From contig CALSCO010002516.1 of NCBI GenBank assembly GCA_943704415.1, positions 1-18,487 on the forward strand: a DNA stretch of 18,487 bases, in the 5' to 3' direction. The translations under genes were made by a program, and so were the position numbers. The notes beneath the pieces are model-generated. The model did not search any database, was not told where the DNA came from, and saw only the letters and a program-made list of their open reading frames with translations. How positions within the stretch are numbered: the stretch's first letter is position 1; every line of letters begins with the position of its first letter. Positions 10,207 through 18,450 of the stretch are shown piece after piece. Source of the stretch: Parvularia atlantis (taxonomy: Eukaryota > Opisthokonta > Rotosphaerida).

Positions 10207-11341
10207 TCATGCGGTTGCGGGGCGCTTGTTGGCGTAGACCCAGGGCGCGTTGGCCGTGACGGTCACGATGACGACCGTGTTCCAGACGAGGGCATCGTCG
10301 AGCATGTGGTACGCGCGCTGGAGCACGCCCGCGATCGCCCCCGACGGCGTGAACACGTGCAGGACTTGCTTGAACAGCTTCTCTTGCAGGTTGGCGGTCG
10401 ACCAATGGATGCCTGCGCGCCGCCGTCACGCCACCCGCGCAGCAGCTGCTGCGACAGCGGCCCACGCACCGGCGAGCTTCTTGGTGAGCAGCACGAGCGC
10501 GTCGTCGTCGGTGAAGCGGCCGTGGAACTTCATGGCGCGCGTGACCGAGACCCCAACGAGGCGCCCAAACAGCTGCGCCGTGTAGTCGGTCATCGCGCCA
10601 CCGCGGGGCCAGTAGAACAGCTCCATCTCGGTCTTGTGCAGGCGCGCGCCGCAGAGCCGGTGCAGAAGCTCGAGCGACAGCGCCTCCGACTCGACCGACG
10701 AGCCGCCGGCGTTGGGCGTGTCGCGGACGCGCTGGGCGCCCGCTGATCGCCGGCCGGTCAGCTGTGCGTGGCGGCGGGGCGAGACGCGCATGCGGCGCGA
10801 ACCGGATAGGAAGAGACGGTGGAAGGGCCAAGTGGCAGTCAGGTGGTTGACGAAGAAGGCAGGTTTGGCTACCGCTCACGGGTCAGCCGGGCGCCGGAGA
10901 GAGCAGCCGGCGGGTGGGCGGGCGGGCGCACCAGGGTCATTGACGGCGAGGTGGATCGCGAAGCGCGACGAGCTCACGAGCGACGAGCGCACGGTGAAGT
11001 CACGCTGCAGCACCAGCGCCACGGGCTCGTCTGGCACAAGTAGTACGGGCGGCGGTGTTGACGCGTTCGGCGGATCCTCGCTGCAGTTCTTCGAGACCGC
11101 GCCAGTCGCCGCGATCAAAGCGAGGCGGATGGGCCGAGCCGACGTGGTCGGCGGGACGCAAACCGCCGCCGCTGGAGCCGCTGCAGCCACTGAGGCGCAT
11201 CTTGTAGCCGCCGATGTTCGTCTCGGCAGTGTTCGAGCTGTTGCTGCCGCCGCTGCGGCGCGTGTAGGAGGAGCGCGTGTCTGGGGGCTGCTGGGAGCGG
11301 CAGCGTTGCTGTCGCTGCTGTCGCCGCTGTTGCTGGTGCAT
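10207..11341 (-). CDS. Conserved protein of unknown function, possibly nuclease-fold
   Basis: The best model has four exons on the minus strand (11341-11098, 11030-10932, 10742-10470, 10412-10207) and 273 residues. The first 40 residues are rich in glutamine, arginine and serine and look disordered. The conserved-looking core starts at DTPNAGGSSVESEALS (about 122-137) and runs through MTDYTAQLFGRLVGVSVTRA (165-184), DDDALVLLTKKLAGIHWSTA and a hydrophobic C-terminal end (WNTVVIVTV). A glutamate helix followed by an aspartate strand and a VSVTRA strand recalls PD-(D/E)XK-like folds, but the catalytic E-x-K pair is not evident, so this is only a suggestion. I do not recognise a named family. The second intron (10743-10931) is 189 nt, longest in the window, with CTGAC 13 nt before its acceptor. 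The exon 1/2 junction is uncertain. The next gene upstream (Tubby) is divergent. Confidence 0.6.
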
Positions 11342-11577
11342 GGTCGCGGGGCTCGCGCTGGTGTGGTGCAATGGCGATTGCGCAACCGAAAAGTGAACCC
11401 GTCAGCTCTGAAACCGCGGTGCCACATCGTGTCTCACTCGGCGCGGCATCGCGCTGTCGCTCTCCTTTCTCTCTCGCGCGCGTGCACCCATGCACATGCG
11501 CTCGCCCAGTGCACACGCGACGCACGTCCCCTTTGTGCGCCGCCGTCACTCACGCCCCGCACGTCAGCTTCCGCGCC
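11342..11577. promoter_or_regulatory. Divergent promoter between the unknown gene and the Tubby-like gene
   Basis: The 236 bp hold no supported gene. TTGCGCAA at 11378-11385 is a perfect palindrome and the core of C/EBP-type bZIP sites. Nearby TGCAATGGCGATTGC (from 11367) gives a partial inverted repeat around it. A TCTCCTTTCTCTCTCGC pyrimidine run at 11461-11477 precedes the Tubby start. The regulatory role is inferred from position. Confidence 0.4.
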
Positions 11578-13150
11578 ATGTCGTCAGCACAGCAGCAGCA
11601 CCAGCACCAGCACGGCCTGGTTGTGGTGCGCGCGAGGCGCACGACCCGTCAGCCCGGCTGACCCGCGCGCGCACAGTCGCGCTCAGAGGACGGGCTGGCC
11701 GAGGCCGTCGTCGCGCCCGCGGGCCATGGCGCCGCCGGGACAATGAACGGCGCGCTGCCACCGACGCCGGCCAACGCCGCAACGCTGCCGACGAGCGTAC
11801 CCGCGACGAGCGCCGCAGCAGCACCCGCAGCAGCGAGCGGAGCGCCGCCCCCCGCGTCGCCAGCATCGTCGCCCCACGCACCACCCTCGCCGCGCACGTC
11901 GTCGTCGCCTGGTGCCGGCGTGCCGCGCCCGCCGCCCAGCGACGCCGAGATCCTGCGGCACTTCATTACCAAGTGCGCGCTGTGGACGGCCCCCGTGAAA
12001 CGCGTCGTCTTATCCGGCAACACAGCCCCGCCCCGCCCGGCCGCAAGGTGTTCTGCCATGTCATCCGCCGGCGCGGCACCGTCAGCCCCTTCGCCAACTA
12101 CGAGCTGTACCTGGAGCAGCCGGACCAGCCGCCCAAGGTGCTGCGCGGCCGTCCCTCAGGCGCGGTCTGGGCTGACCTGCACTCGCACAGTTTGTGATGA
12201 ACGCGCGCAAGGCCGCAGCGAGCCGCACGACGCTGTACCGCATCTCGCTCGAGAGGAACAACTACGGCAACAGCGCACCGCTGATGGGGCGCGTGCGGTG
12301 CGCGCACTAGGCCGCACACAGCTCACAGCTCGCGCGGTCGTGGCGCTCATGCCTGCGCCCGATCGCAGCGCCAACTTCCTTGGCACGACCTTCACCGTCA
12401 CCGACAACGGCCGCAACCCGTTCCGCACAGGCTTGCTTGCGCCGGAGCCGGACGAGGCCGCGGGCGACGCGGCCGGGCGGCCCGTGCGCGCCGAGGTCGC
12501 CTGCGTGACCTACGTGCGCAGGCCGCGGCTCGCGCGTGCGACTGCGCCGACCGTGACCGCTCGCCGCACTGCAGGAGCCAAACGTGATGGGCTTCAAGGG
12601 CCCGCGGAAGATCACGCTGGCGCTGCCGCCCATGACGCCCGAGGCCAAGTTCCGCCCGCACCAGCCGACGCGGGTGCGCCGTCCGCCGTCCCTCGCGGTG
12701 TACCGTTGAACGGCGTCTCACGGTCACAGGAGGAGGACACGCTCGCGGTCAAGATGGCCAACACCAAGGAGGCGGCCGGCCTGCTCATGCTGCACAACAA
12801 GGCGCCGCAGTGGAACGAAGGCACGCTCGGCGGTCCAAGCCGCGACGCAGCAGCTCAACGCGCACGCGCAGAGACGCAGTCGTTCGTGCTCAACTTTGGC
12901 GGGCGCGTGACGCTGGCGTCGGTCAAGAACTTCCAGATGGTCCACGCGGACGATCGTGCGTCGCCCCCAGCGCGTCTGCTACGCCCGCTGACGCCCGGGC
13001 CCGCCGTCGGTCGCAGAGGACTACATCGTGCTGCAGTTTGGCCGCGTGACCGAGGACAAGTTCACGATGGACTTCCAGTTCCCGCTGACGTGCCTGCAGG
13101 CGTTCGGCGTCGCGCTGTCGTCCTTCGACGGCAAGATCGCGTGCGAGTGA
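11578..13150 (+). CDS. Tubby-like protein
   Basis: Nine exons (11578-11625, 11677-11972, 12026-12137, 12191-12297, 12369-12513, 12575-12673, 12730-12820, 12872-12955, 13017-13150) give 371 residues in frame. The first ~110 residues are glutamine/histidine then alanine/proline-rich and probably disordered. The Tubby barrel begins at [18 protein letters not shown] and includes [77 protein letters not shown] and the C-terminal FDGKIACE that ends the protein, as in the family. Tubby domains bind PI(4,5)P2 at membranes; the ARKAAASRT strand probably supplies the basic phosphoinositide contacts. Tubby proteins can tether membrane cargo for ciliary transport, and a flagellate life stage would fit. 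The intron at 12821-12871 seems to use a GC donor, which gives the expected WNEETQSF. GST zeta follows 43 bp downstream on the same strand. Confidence 0.93.
12821..12871 (+). other. Candidate GC-AG intron in the Tubby-like gene
   Basis: Joining GAAG at 12817-12820 to AGACGCAG at 12872 gives PQWNEETQSFV, matching the invariant Tubby PxWN(D/E)xxxS(Y/F)V segment. The intron so defined starts GCACGC and is 51 nt. The only GT alternative (G|GTCCAA at 12832) would leave a 39-nt intron and insert four residues into the motif. Confidence 0.65.
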
Positions 13151-13193
13151 GCCGAAGCTGACGGGCCACTTTGTAGCCTAGGCGTGAGCGAAG
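13151..13193 (+). promoter_or_regulatory. Very short tandem intergenic spacer before the GST zeta gene
   Basis: Only 43 bp separate the Tubby stop from the GST zeta ATG on the same strand. It must hold the Tubby 3' end, unless that extends into GST zeta, and the GST zeta 5' UTR. The GST zeta promoter probably overlaps the Tubby terminal exon. TTTGTAGCCTAGG at 13171-13183 is its only AT-richer part. Confidence 0.4.
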
Positions 13194-14180
13194 ATGTCGT
13201 CGGATGCGGCCCCCGGCGAGGTCGTACTGTACCACTACTTCCGCAGCTCGTCCGTGCGTCTGCGCGCTTGCCGCGGCGGCCCCGATGCCCGCTGACGGCC
13301 GTGGGCAGGCGTGGCGCGTGCGCATCGCGCTCAACCTGAAGCAGATCCCTCACCGACTCGTCGCCGTCTCGCTGCTCAAGAAGGAGCAGGTGCGCCGCGC
13401 CCCATCGCCCCACGCGCACACGCACACGGCCCGCCTCACACGCGCGACGCAGCACGAGGCAGAGTTTGTCAAGCTCAACCCGAGCCGCGCCGTGCCGACG
13501 CTGCTGATCGACGACCACGTCCTCGCCCAGTCGGCCGCAATCCTCGAGTACCTCGAGGAGACCCGCCCGGAGCCCGCGCTGCTGCCCAAGGACGCGTTCC
13601 TGCGCCAGCAGGTGCCGGCGGCGCGGACGGGGCCCGCTGAGCGCGCGATGGCTGAGCGACGCGCGCGCGGGCAGGTCCGCCAGATCGTCGCCATCGTCGT
13701 GTCGGACACGCAGCCCGTGCAGAACCTGCGCGTGCTGCAGATGGTCGGGCAGATCGCGGGCGACGCGCAGAAGGAGGAGTGGGCGCGCCACTGGATCGAC
13801 TGGAACTTCAAGGCGCTCGAGCAGGTGCTGGCGCGCACGGCCGGCAAGTACTGCGTCGGCGACGACATCACCATGGCCGACGCCGTCCTCGTCCCGCAGG
13901 TCTACAACGCGCACCGGTGTGTGGCCGCCGCTCGCCGCCTCCGCCGGCGCTTGCGCTCGCACTCAGCCGTCGCGCCCAGCTACAAGGTCGACATGGCCCA
14001 GTTCCCGACCATCGTCCGCATCAACGCCACGCTCTCGGATCTGCCCGAGTTCCGCAAGGCGCACGCGCACATGCAGGACGACTGCCCGCCCGAGCTCAAG
14101 GTGCGTGCACGCGGCTCGCAACGTTGCGGCGGCGCACGTGTGCTGACGCGACCGTGGCACGCGCGCAGCAGGCGCTGTGA
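13194..14180 (+). CDS. Maleylacetoacetate isomerase / zeta-class glutathione S-transferase
   Basis: Six exons (13194-13253, 13309-13389, 13453-13611, 13675-13916, 13980-14100, 14169-14180) give 224 residues, close to the usual 210-225. The N-terminal thioredoxin-like domain has YHYFRSSS joined by splicing to AWRVRIALNLK, the active-site region, then LNPSRAVPTLLIDD (cis-proline) and QSAAILEYLEE (glutathione-binding). The C-terminal helical domain has ADAVLVPQVYNA. The enzyme converts maleylacetoacetate to fumarylacetoacetate in tyrosine breakdown, using glutathione. The usual SSC motif reads S18-S19-S20, so the cysteine is replaced, as in several microbial homologs with SSA. The last exon codes only three residues (QAL) and the stop. 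The 3' end lies 33 bp from the convergent HEATR6-like stop. Confidence 0.92.
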
Positions 14181-14213
14181 GTGCGACCGTGTGTCGCGTC
14201 GCGTCGTGTGCGG
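14181..14213. other. 33-bp convergent gap between GST zeta and HEATR6-like genes
   Basis: Two stop codons face each other across 33 bp. The 3' UTRs must overlap or run into the opposite coding region. No polyadenylation hexamer is seen in the gap. Confidence 0.7.
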
Positions 14214-17094
14214 TCACCTCGCTTCGTCAGCGTGAACAATGAGCGCGGCCAGACGGCGGGCCAGCACGTCGGCCGCCCGCGCCACCGCCACCTCGCGCAG
14301 CGCCTGTGCCGCGCGCACGACGTCGGCCGGCGCGACCGGCGCAGCGTCACGCGGCCCCACGTCGCCGTCGTCCTCGGGGTCGGTCACGCTCGCAGCGGCC
14401 GCCCCGCGCCCCGGCGACCGCGCCAGCGCCTCGAGCGCGTCCACGGCCGTCGCGAGATTGCTGTCGTCGCCCGTCGCGTCGCCGAGCGGCTGGGCGCCCG
14501 CGAGGAGCAGGTGGCCAATGAGCTTGTGCAGCTAGTCATGCGAGCGCGCGACGTCAGCAACGCCCGAGCAAAGGCGCGCGCAGACGCACCTGCGCCGCCA
14601 GCTCGCCGCGGTACGCCTGCTCCGAGAACGGCACACCCTCGCCGGCCGGCGCGGCCAGCTCACGAAGGCACCGGCACGCACTCGCCAGCAAACCGTCCGG
14701 CACAAGGCGCGCATCCCGGGCTGCCGCGGCCGACAGCGCCGCCGTCGCGTTGATCCTGACCTTAAAGTTGCTGCGCGGCCGCAGCGGCTGCTCCATCACG
14801 CGGTGCGCGGCGCGGGCGAGGTCACAGCAGGCAGGCCAAACGTCCACAAGCGCTGCCGCCGAGAACACGCGCACGGCCGCAGCGCCGGCATTCCACCGCG
14901 TCTTGGCCGCGGCGCTCTCGTCCGTCAGGCACGCAGTCATCAGGGCCAGCAGCCGCACTGCAAGTACAGGCTCCAACACGAGGCACGAGGCAACGAGCGC
15001 TCCGGCCGCGCGCAGGCCCAGGCAGCGCACTTTGTCTGAGTCCTCGCACACGTGCACGACCAGTGCCGACAGCCGCCCGCGCGTCACCTGCGCCGTCGCC
15101 GCAGCGTCGTCGGGCCAGCGCGCTAGCGCGTCGCATAGGCCAACGAGCGCCCACGCCGCGCGCGTCTTTACCGCGAGCAACTCACCGCGATCCGTGAGCG
15201 AGAAGCGCAGCGCGTCCAGCACGCCACAAGCCAGGTTGCGCAGCGCCAGCCGCGAGCACGGCCCACCAAACGCCGTCCACGCCGCAACCTTAGGGCTGCC
15301 AGGCAGATGCCGCTGCTCGAGCGTGTCCAGCAGCACACGCACCACCCGCTCGCCCTCGTCTTCACCGAGCAGCGCAAAGACGTCTATCGCAGCGGCGACA
15401 ACCTCGGCCGGCACTGCATCGGCCGCGACCGCTGTCCGGGTAGCCAGACGGTCCAGCAGCGGTGCGGCTGCGGAGACAATGTCGTCGCAGTCCGCGGCGT
15501 GCTGCAGCGTCGCGGCGACAAACTGCAGAGCTCCGGTCTGCTCGTGCTCGACGAGCCGCATAAATGTCGCTCTGGCCACGGCCAAGTCCACAAGGTCCCG
15601 CAGCTGCGCCGCGTCCAGTGCGCCGGGTGCCGCGTCAACGAGCGCGCGCAGTGCCGCCCAGGCCGCGACGACGACAAGCGATGACGCCTCGCCAGGCCCG
15701 CGCGGCGCGTGCAGCCAGTCGACCAGAAGTCCAGGCGTGCCGTCGGCTCGCACGACGTCCGTCGGGCGCCGCATCGCGCAGGCCGCCACAGCCTCAAGCC
15801 CAGCGGCGATGGCCCGGTCACGCTGCGCGTCGTCGCGCCGCAAGAGCTCGGCCGCATAGTGCGCACGCTGGCGTCGCAGCAGGTCGGACGCAGCCGAGGC
15901 CAGCGCGTCCACGGTCCCGGGATGTAGCTTGGCGTAGGGCGAGGCGCGGGCGAGGGCGGTCGTCGTGCGGCACAGCGCCTCCTCCACCAGCGCACCGTCC
16001 GCGTACTGCAGCTGCCGCGCCAGGATCACGTGCAGGCCCGCGAGCGACAGCGCCAGCTGCTCCGACAGCGACACAAACGACGTGGTGCCCGCGCGCCGCC
16101 GCTGCTCCGCGAGCACCAGCAGAGGCGTCGACACCTCGATCAGCGCGGCGAGGCAGCGCGCGGCCTGCGCGTGTACGCGTGCGTCGTCCGTGGCGAGCGT
16201 CGCACCCAGCAGCGGCCCGCCGCCGACGGTCGCGGGCACGAGTGCCAGCCAGTGCGCGTGCACGAGCTTGCCGGCGCGCCGCACAAACGTCTCGCCGCAG
16301 ACGAGCGCGTTGAGCAGCAGCTTGGTGGGCAGGTCGCTGCGCGTCCGCCTGCGTCAGCACTCGTGCACGGTGCGCGAATACGGGCCTCGTGCCTGCTGCG
16401 TGCCATCCGTCCGCCCGCCGTCTCCGCGTCCGACAGGTCCGAGTCTGACATGCTGAGCTCGGTGTGCGCGCGCAGGAACCCCACGCCCTGCTCCAGCGCA
16501 GCCGCGAGCAGCGCGACGACGCGCGCGGCATCGGCAGCCGTCAGGCCGGTCACGGGCTCACTGAGCAGCAGATGCACGGCTCGGAGCGCGCTGCTGCAAA
16601 ACTGCGCGGCACCCGTAAGGCCACAGACGGCCAGACAGCATGCCCGCACGCGCACGCACACACCCGCGCCGCCTCGATGAGTGCCGACGTGAGCACGGGC
16701 GTCGGCTTCGCGAGCGCGCGGCTGTCGAGCACGGCGGCGAGGCCGTCGCACAGCGCGCCCTGCGCACGCACCGCGTCAGGCAGCGCGACGGCACGGGGAT
16801 CGCACAGCGCCACACCAGGATCGGCCGCAGGCACGGCTGCGCCACGACGTCGCGCGCCCGCACGCACGCGTTGCCGAGCGCGTTGGCCGCGAGCCGCGCG
16901 CGCTCGGTGCCTGGTGCGCCGCGCACGACCCGCGCGAGCGCCGCCACGAGGGTCGCTGCGCCGTCGCGCCCAAGCTGCGCGCCGTGTTCGAGCACCGCTG
17001 CGCCCAGCGCGCGCAGCGCTGCGGCCGCGCCCGGCCCGTCCAGCGCGGCGGTCGTGGTGCGCGCGGCAGCGGCAACGTCGTCAGCGACTGTCAT
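14214..17094 (-). CDS. HEAT repeat protein, HEATR6-like
   Basis: Five exons on the minus strand (17094-16816, 16759-16664, 16601-16393, 16336-14590, 14531-14214) give 882 residues in one frame. Nearly the whole protein is alanine- and leucine-rich helical repeats of about 40 residues, typical of HEAT/armadillo solenoids. Family-specific features of HEATR6 are a KxRWNAGAA block at about 670 and SNFKVRINATAALS at about 715, as in the C-terminal half of that protein. An acidic serine patch (MSDSDLSDAE, about 175-185) separates the first helices from the main solenoid. The biochemical role of HEATR6 is poorly known; a scaffold role is inferred. The intron at 16337-16392 appears to use a GC donor. 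The ATG lies at the border with a segment of lower GC, which must hold its promoter. Confidence 0.82.
16337..16392 (-). other. Candidate GC-AG intron in the HEATR6-like gene
   Basis: The frame ahead (TAGGRMARS) and behind (SDLPTKLLLNALV) must be joined from phase 2 to phase 2. GT donors in that phase leave introns under about 33 nt or cut into the acidic patch. AG|GCACGAGG gives a 56-nt intron ending GCGCAG with GCTGAC inside. Other joins are possible, so this is weaker than the two other GC cases. Confidence 0.4.
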
Positions 17095-17102
17095 GATAGA
17101 TG

Positions 17103-17168
17103 TAGCTCAATGTGTAACTGTAATGGCTTAGACAATGTACTAACAGAGGATCGTTCGAATCCCTTCTG
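17103..17168 (+). other. tRNA-like remnant or SINE-like Pol III promoter
   Basis: TAGCTCAATGTG (17103-17114) resembles the tRNA box A, and GTTCGAATCC (17153-17162) matches box B. Their spacing is near that of a tRNA gene. No acceptor, D or anticodon stem forms, so this is not an intact tRNA. A different hairpin does form: CAGAGGAT (17144-17151) with ATCC plus TCTG (17159-17168, two-base bulge). A decayed tRNA or tRNA-derived SINE is the likeliest reading. Confidence 0.25.
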
Positions 17169-17284
17169 CAGCCTTCCACTATCTCATTTCCGCAGCCTGC
17201 CGGGCAGTCGTTTTTCCTTCACCGCAGAGTCGGCGAGGACTGCCGTCGTCGCAGTCTACCACCGTCGCACACGCGACTACACTG

Positions 17285-17305
17285 CTTCGCTTCTAAGTAG
17301 CGAAG
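17285..17305. repeat. Perfect 7-bp inverted repeat (hairpin)
   Basis: CTTCGCT at 17285-17291 pairs perfectly with AGCGAAG at 17299-17305 around a seven-base loop. It lies 37 bp before the short upstream ORF and so would probably be in the 5' leader of the orphan gene's transcript. Confidence 0.7.
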
Positions 17306-17341
17306 GCAACGTGCACTGTTCCGCGACAAGGACGCGTCGCC

Positions 17342-17398
17342 ATGGCCCCGCGCAAATCGACCGGCCGGCACAGGACTGCGAGCAAAAGCACAAAATGA
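17342..17398 (+). CDS. Short upstream ORF (18 residues) with histone H3 tail-like sequence
   Basis: The ATG sits in a near-ideal context (GCCATGG). The 18-residue product begins MAPRKSTGRHRTASKSTK, strongly basic, with an RKSTG core like that around lysine 9 of histone H3. Its TGA overlaps the ATG of the following long ORF in an ATGA arrangement, which in known cases allows termination-reinitiation. It could be a regulatory upstream ORF, or the remnant of a longer N-terminus. Expression is not shown. Confidence 0.4.
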   Translation: MAPRKSTGRHRTASKSTK

Positions 17399-18348
17399 GC
17401 GCGGGCGACAGCGCAGCGGCACTCAACCTCTCGCCGCCAAGAAGCGCTCACCCTCCGGCGCTGCCTCCATCCGCAGCCAAGAAGCCGTTGCTTCACTCGG
17501 GACACCGCCGCTACGAGTACATCGTGCCAAGCGTGCACAAGGACGCGCCGGAGCGCGAGCAGCCGCGCGACAAGATTACAGACAAGCGCACGCTGCTTTA
17601 TCTGGAGATTGAGAGCGTCACGGGTCTTGTGCCGACTCATTTGGCGCAGTTGTACCGCAACGTGCAGGCGCACCTGAGTGCCGTCGCGGCAGAGGACGAA
17701 GCAGATCCAACTCCCAGGGAGCCGCTGCCGGTGTTGCGCAACCAGCTCAGAAAGCTTTCGCGCAAACTGCACACGAAAGCGCTGAACGACATGACCGACT
17801 GGTTGTACCGTTGCACCGACCTGAACCAGCCGAAAGCTGAGAGTGCTGTACGGAGCCCTGATGCCGCGATCAACACGTTCAGCCTGGAGATAATGTCGAT
17901 GGCAGCCAGCTCGCAGCACATCCCGCTCTACGACAACCGCTCGGGCATGGCGTTGGCGATTGACTGGCGCTACTTCTACGTCGTCGGGAAGGAAGAGCAG
18001 GTGACCGTGCGTGCTGTTTCCGACCTGGCACGGGTCGCGGCTGCGGAGGCGCTCTCTCTCGCCACAAGGAAAGTGGACCATGGCAAGAAGCTGGAAACGC
18101 TGAACAGTCTCGTACAGGCAATGGGCGTGAACCCTTCGGTGAAGGGCTTCATCATCGAGGCATTTGTCAACAGTTGCCTGGCGTGGTGCGCGCTTGACAC
18201 CTTGCCAAAGAAGCTCATCGACAGTTTCCCTGGGTGGCCCGCGCGCGTCGCCGAGTGCAGGCATTACGGCAGCAAGAAAAAAACCGCCTGGCAGGAAGGA
18301 CATCTCGGACCCGGGGCTGACGCCACCTTGTTGCTGCCTCTGCAATAG
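17395..18348 (+). CDS. Orphan protein of 317 residues with atypical base composition
   Basis: A single uninterrupted ORF starts at ATG 17395. I do not recognise the family. The N-terminal ~40 residues are proline/alanine-rich; a basic segment (HSGHRRYEYIVPS) follows; then mixed alpha/beta-like sequence with a strand-rich part (ALAIDWRYFYVVG) and a C-terminal helical segment with SVKGFIIEAFVNSCLAW. That last block loosely resembles the G-x-x-(F/I)E-x-x-V-x-x-x-L pattern seen in C-terminal domains of RHS/Crinkler-type proteins; this is a guess. Codons end in A or T far more often than in the neighbouring genes, and no GTGCG-type intron is visible, which sets it apart and suggests recent acquisition or a mobile-element origin. 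A 18-codon ORF overlaps its start. No signal peptide or membrane segment is evident. Confidence 0.6.
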   Translation: MSAGDSAAALNLSPPRSAHPPALPPSAAKKPLLHSGHRRYEYIVPSVHKDAPEREQPRDKITDKRTLLYLEIESVTGLVPTHLAQLYRNVQAHLSAVAAEDEADPTPREPLPVLRNQLRKLSRKLHTKALNDMTDWLYRCTDLNQPKAESAVRSPDAAINTFSLEIMSMAASSQHIPLYDNRSGMALAIDWRYFYVVGKEEQVTVRAVSDLARVAAAEALSLATRKVDHGKKLETLNSLVQAMGVNPSVKGFIIEAFVNSCLAWCALDTLPKKLIDSFPGWPARVAECRHYGSKKKTAWQEGHLGPGADATLLLPLQ

Positions 18349-18374
18349 ATAGGTTGCGGAGGTGGTAGATTTGG

Positions 18375-18450
18375 ATTTGCAAATGCTTTTGATAACGTGT
18401 AATGCCCATTTGCAGAACAACATGGCCGCGTTTGCAAAAGTGACATTTGC
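18375..18450. repeat. Cluster of four TTTGC motifs around a perfect ATTTGCAAAT palindrome
   Basis: ATTTGCAAAT at 18375-18384 is its own reverse complement. ATTTGCA recurs at 18408-18414, TTTGCAAAA at 18431-18439 and ATTTGC at 18445-18450. Four copies within 76 bp of otherwise GC-rich sequence are unlikely to be random. They could be binding sites in the promoter of a gene beyond the window or sub-terminal repeats of a mobile element. Confidence 0.55.

Larger units (their letters stand above)
17095..17394. other. Lower-GC intergenic region with tRNA-like and hairpin elements
   Basis: These 300 bp are clearly richer in A and T than the DNA to the left and carry no typical GC-rich intron. They must include the promoter of the minus-strand HEATR6-like gene and that of the downstream orphan gene. 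Seen here are RNA polymerase III box A- and box B-like motifs (17103-17162), a yeast-like TACTAAC (17138-17144), a perfect 7-bp hairpin (17285-17305) and a short upstream ORF (17342-17398). Confidence 0.6.

Noticed and set aside
10067-10879. Long minus-strand open frame across the gene of unknown function
   Set aside because: It is out of phase with the conserved core, is low-complexity Arg/Pro/Ala, and is broken by the inferred splice pattern.
12832-12871. GT-donor alternative for the seventh Tubby intron
   Set aside because: It would give a 39-nt intron and insert GTLG-like residues into the conserved PxWN(D/E)xxS(F/Y)V segment. The GC donor restores it exactly.
14750-15859. Long open frame on the plus strand opposite the HEATR6-like gene
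   Set aside because: It mirrors a HEAT-repeat exon with strong codon bias. The product is serine/alanine/arginine-rich without any motif. High-GC DNA leaves such antisense frames open by chance.
17103-17170. Intact tRNA gene, for example tRNA-Leu with a TAG anticodon in CTTAGAC
   Set aside because: Neither the acceptor, D, anticodon nor T stem pairs correctly despite good box A and box B matches.
17342-18348. A complete histone H3 gene
   Set aside because: Only the 18-residue upstream ORF looks like an H3 tail. Nothing resembling the histone fold follows in any frame.
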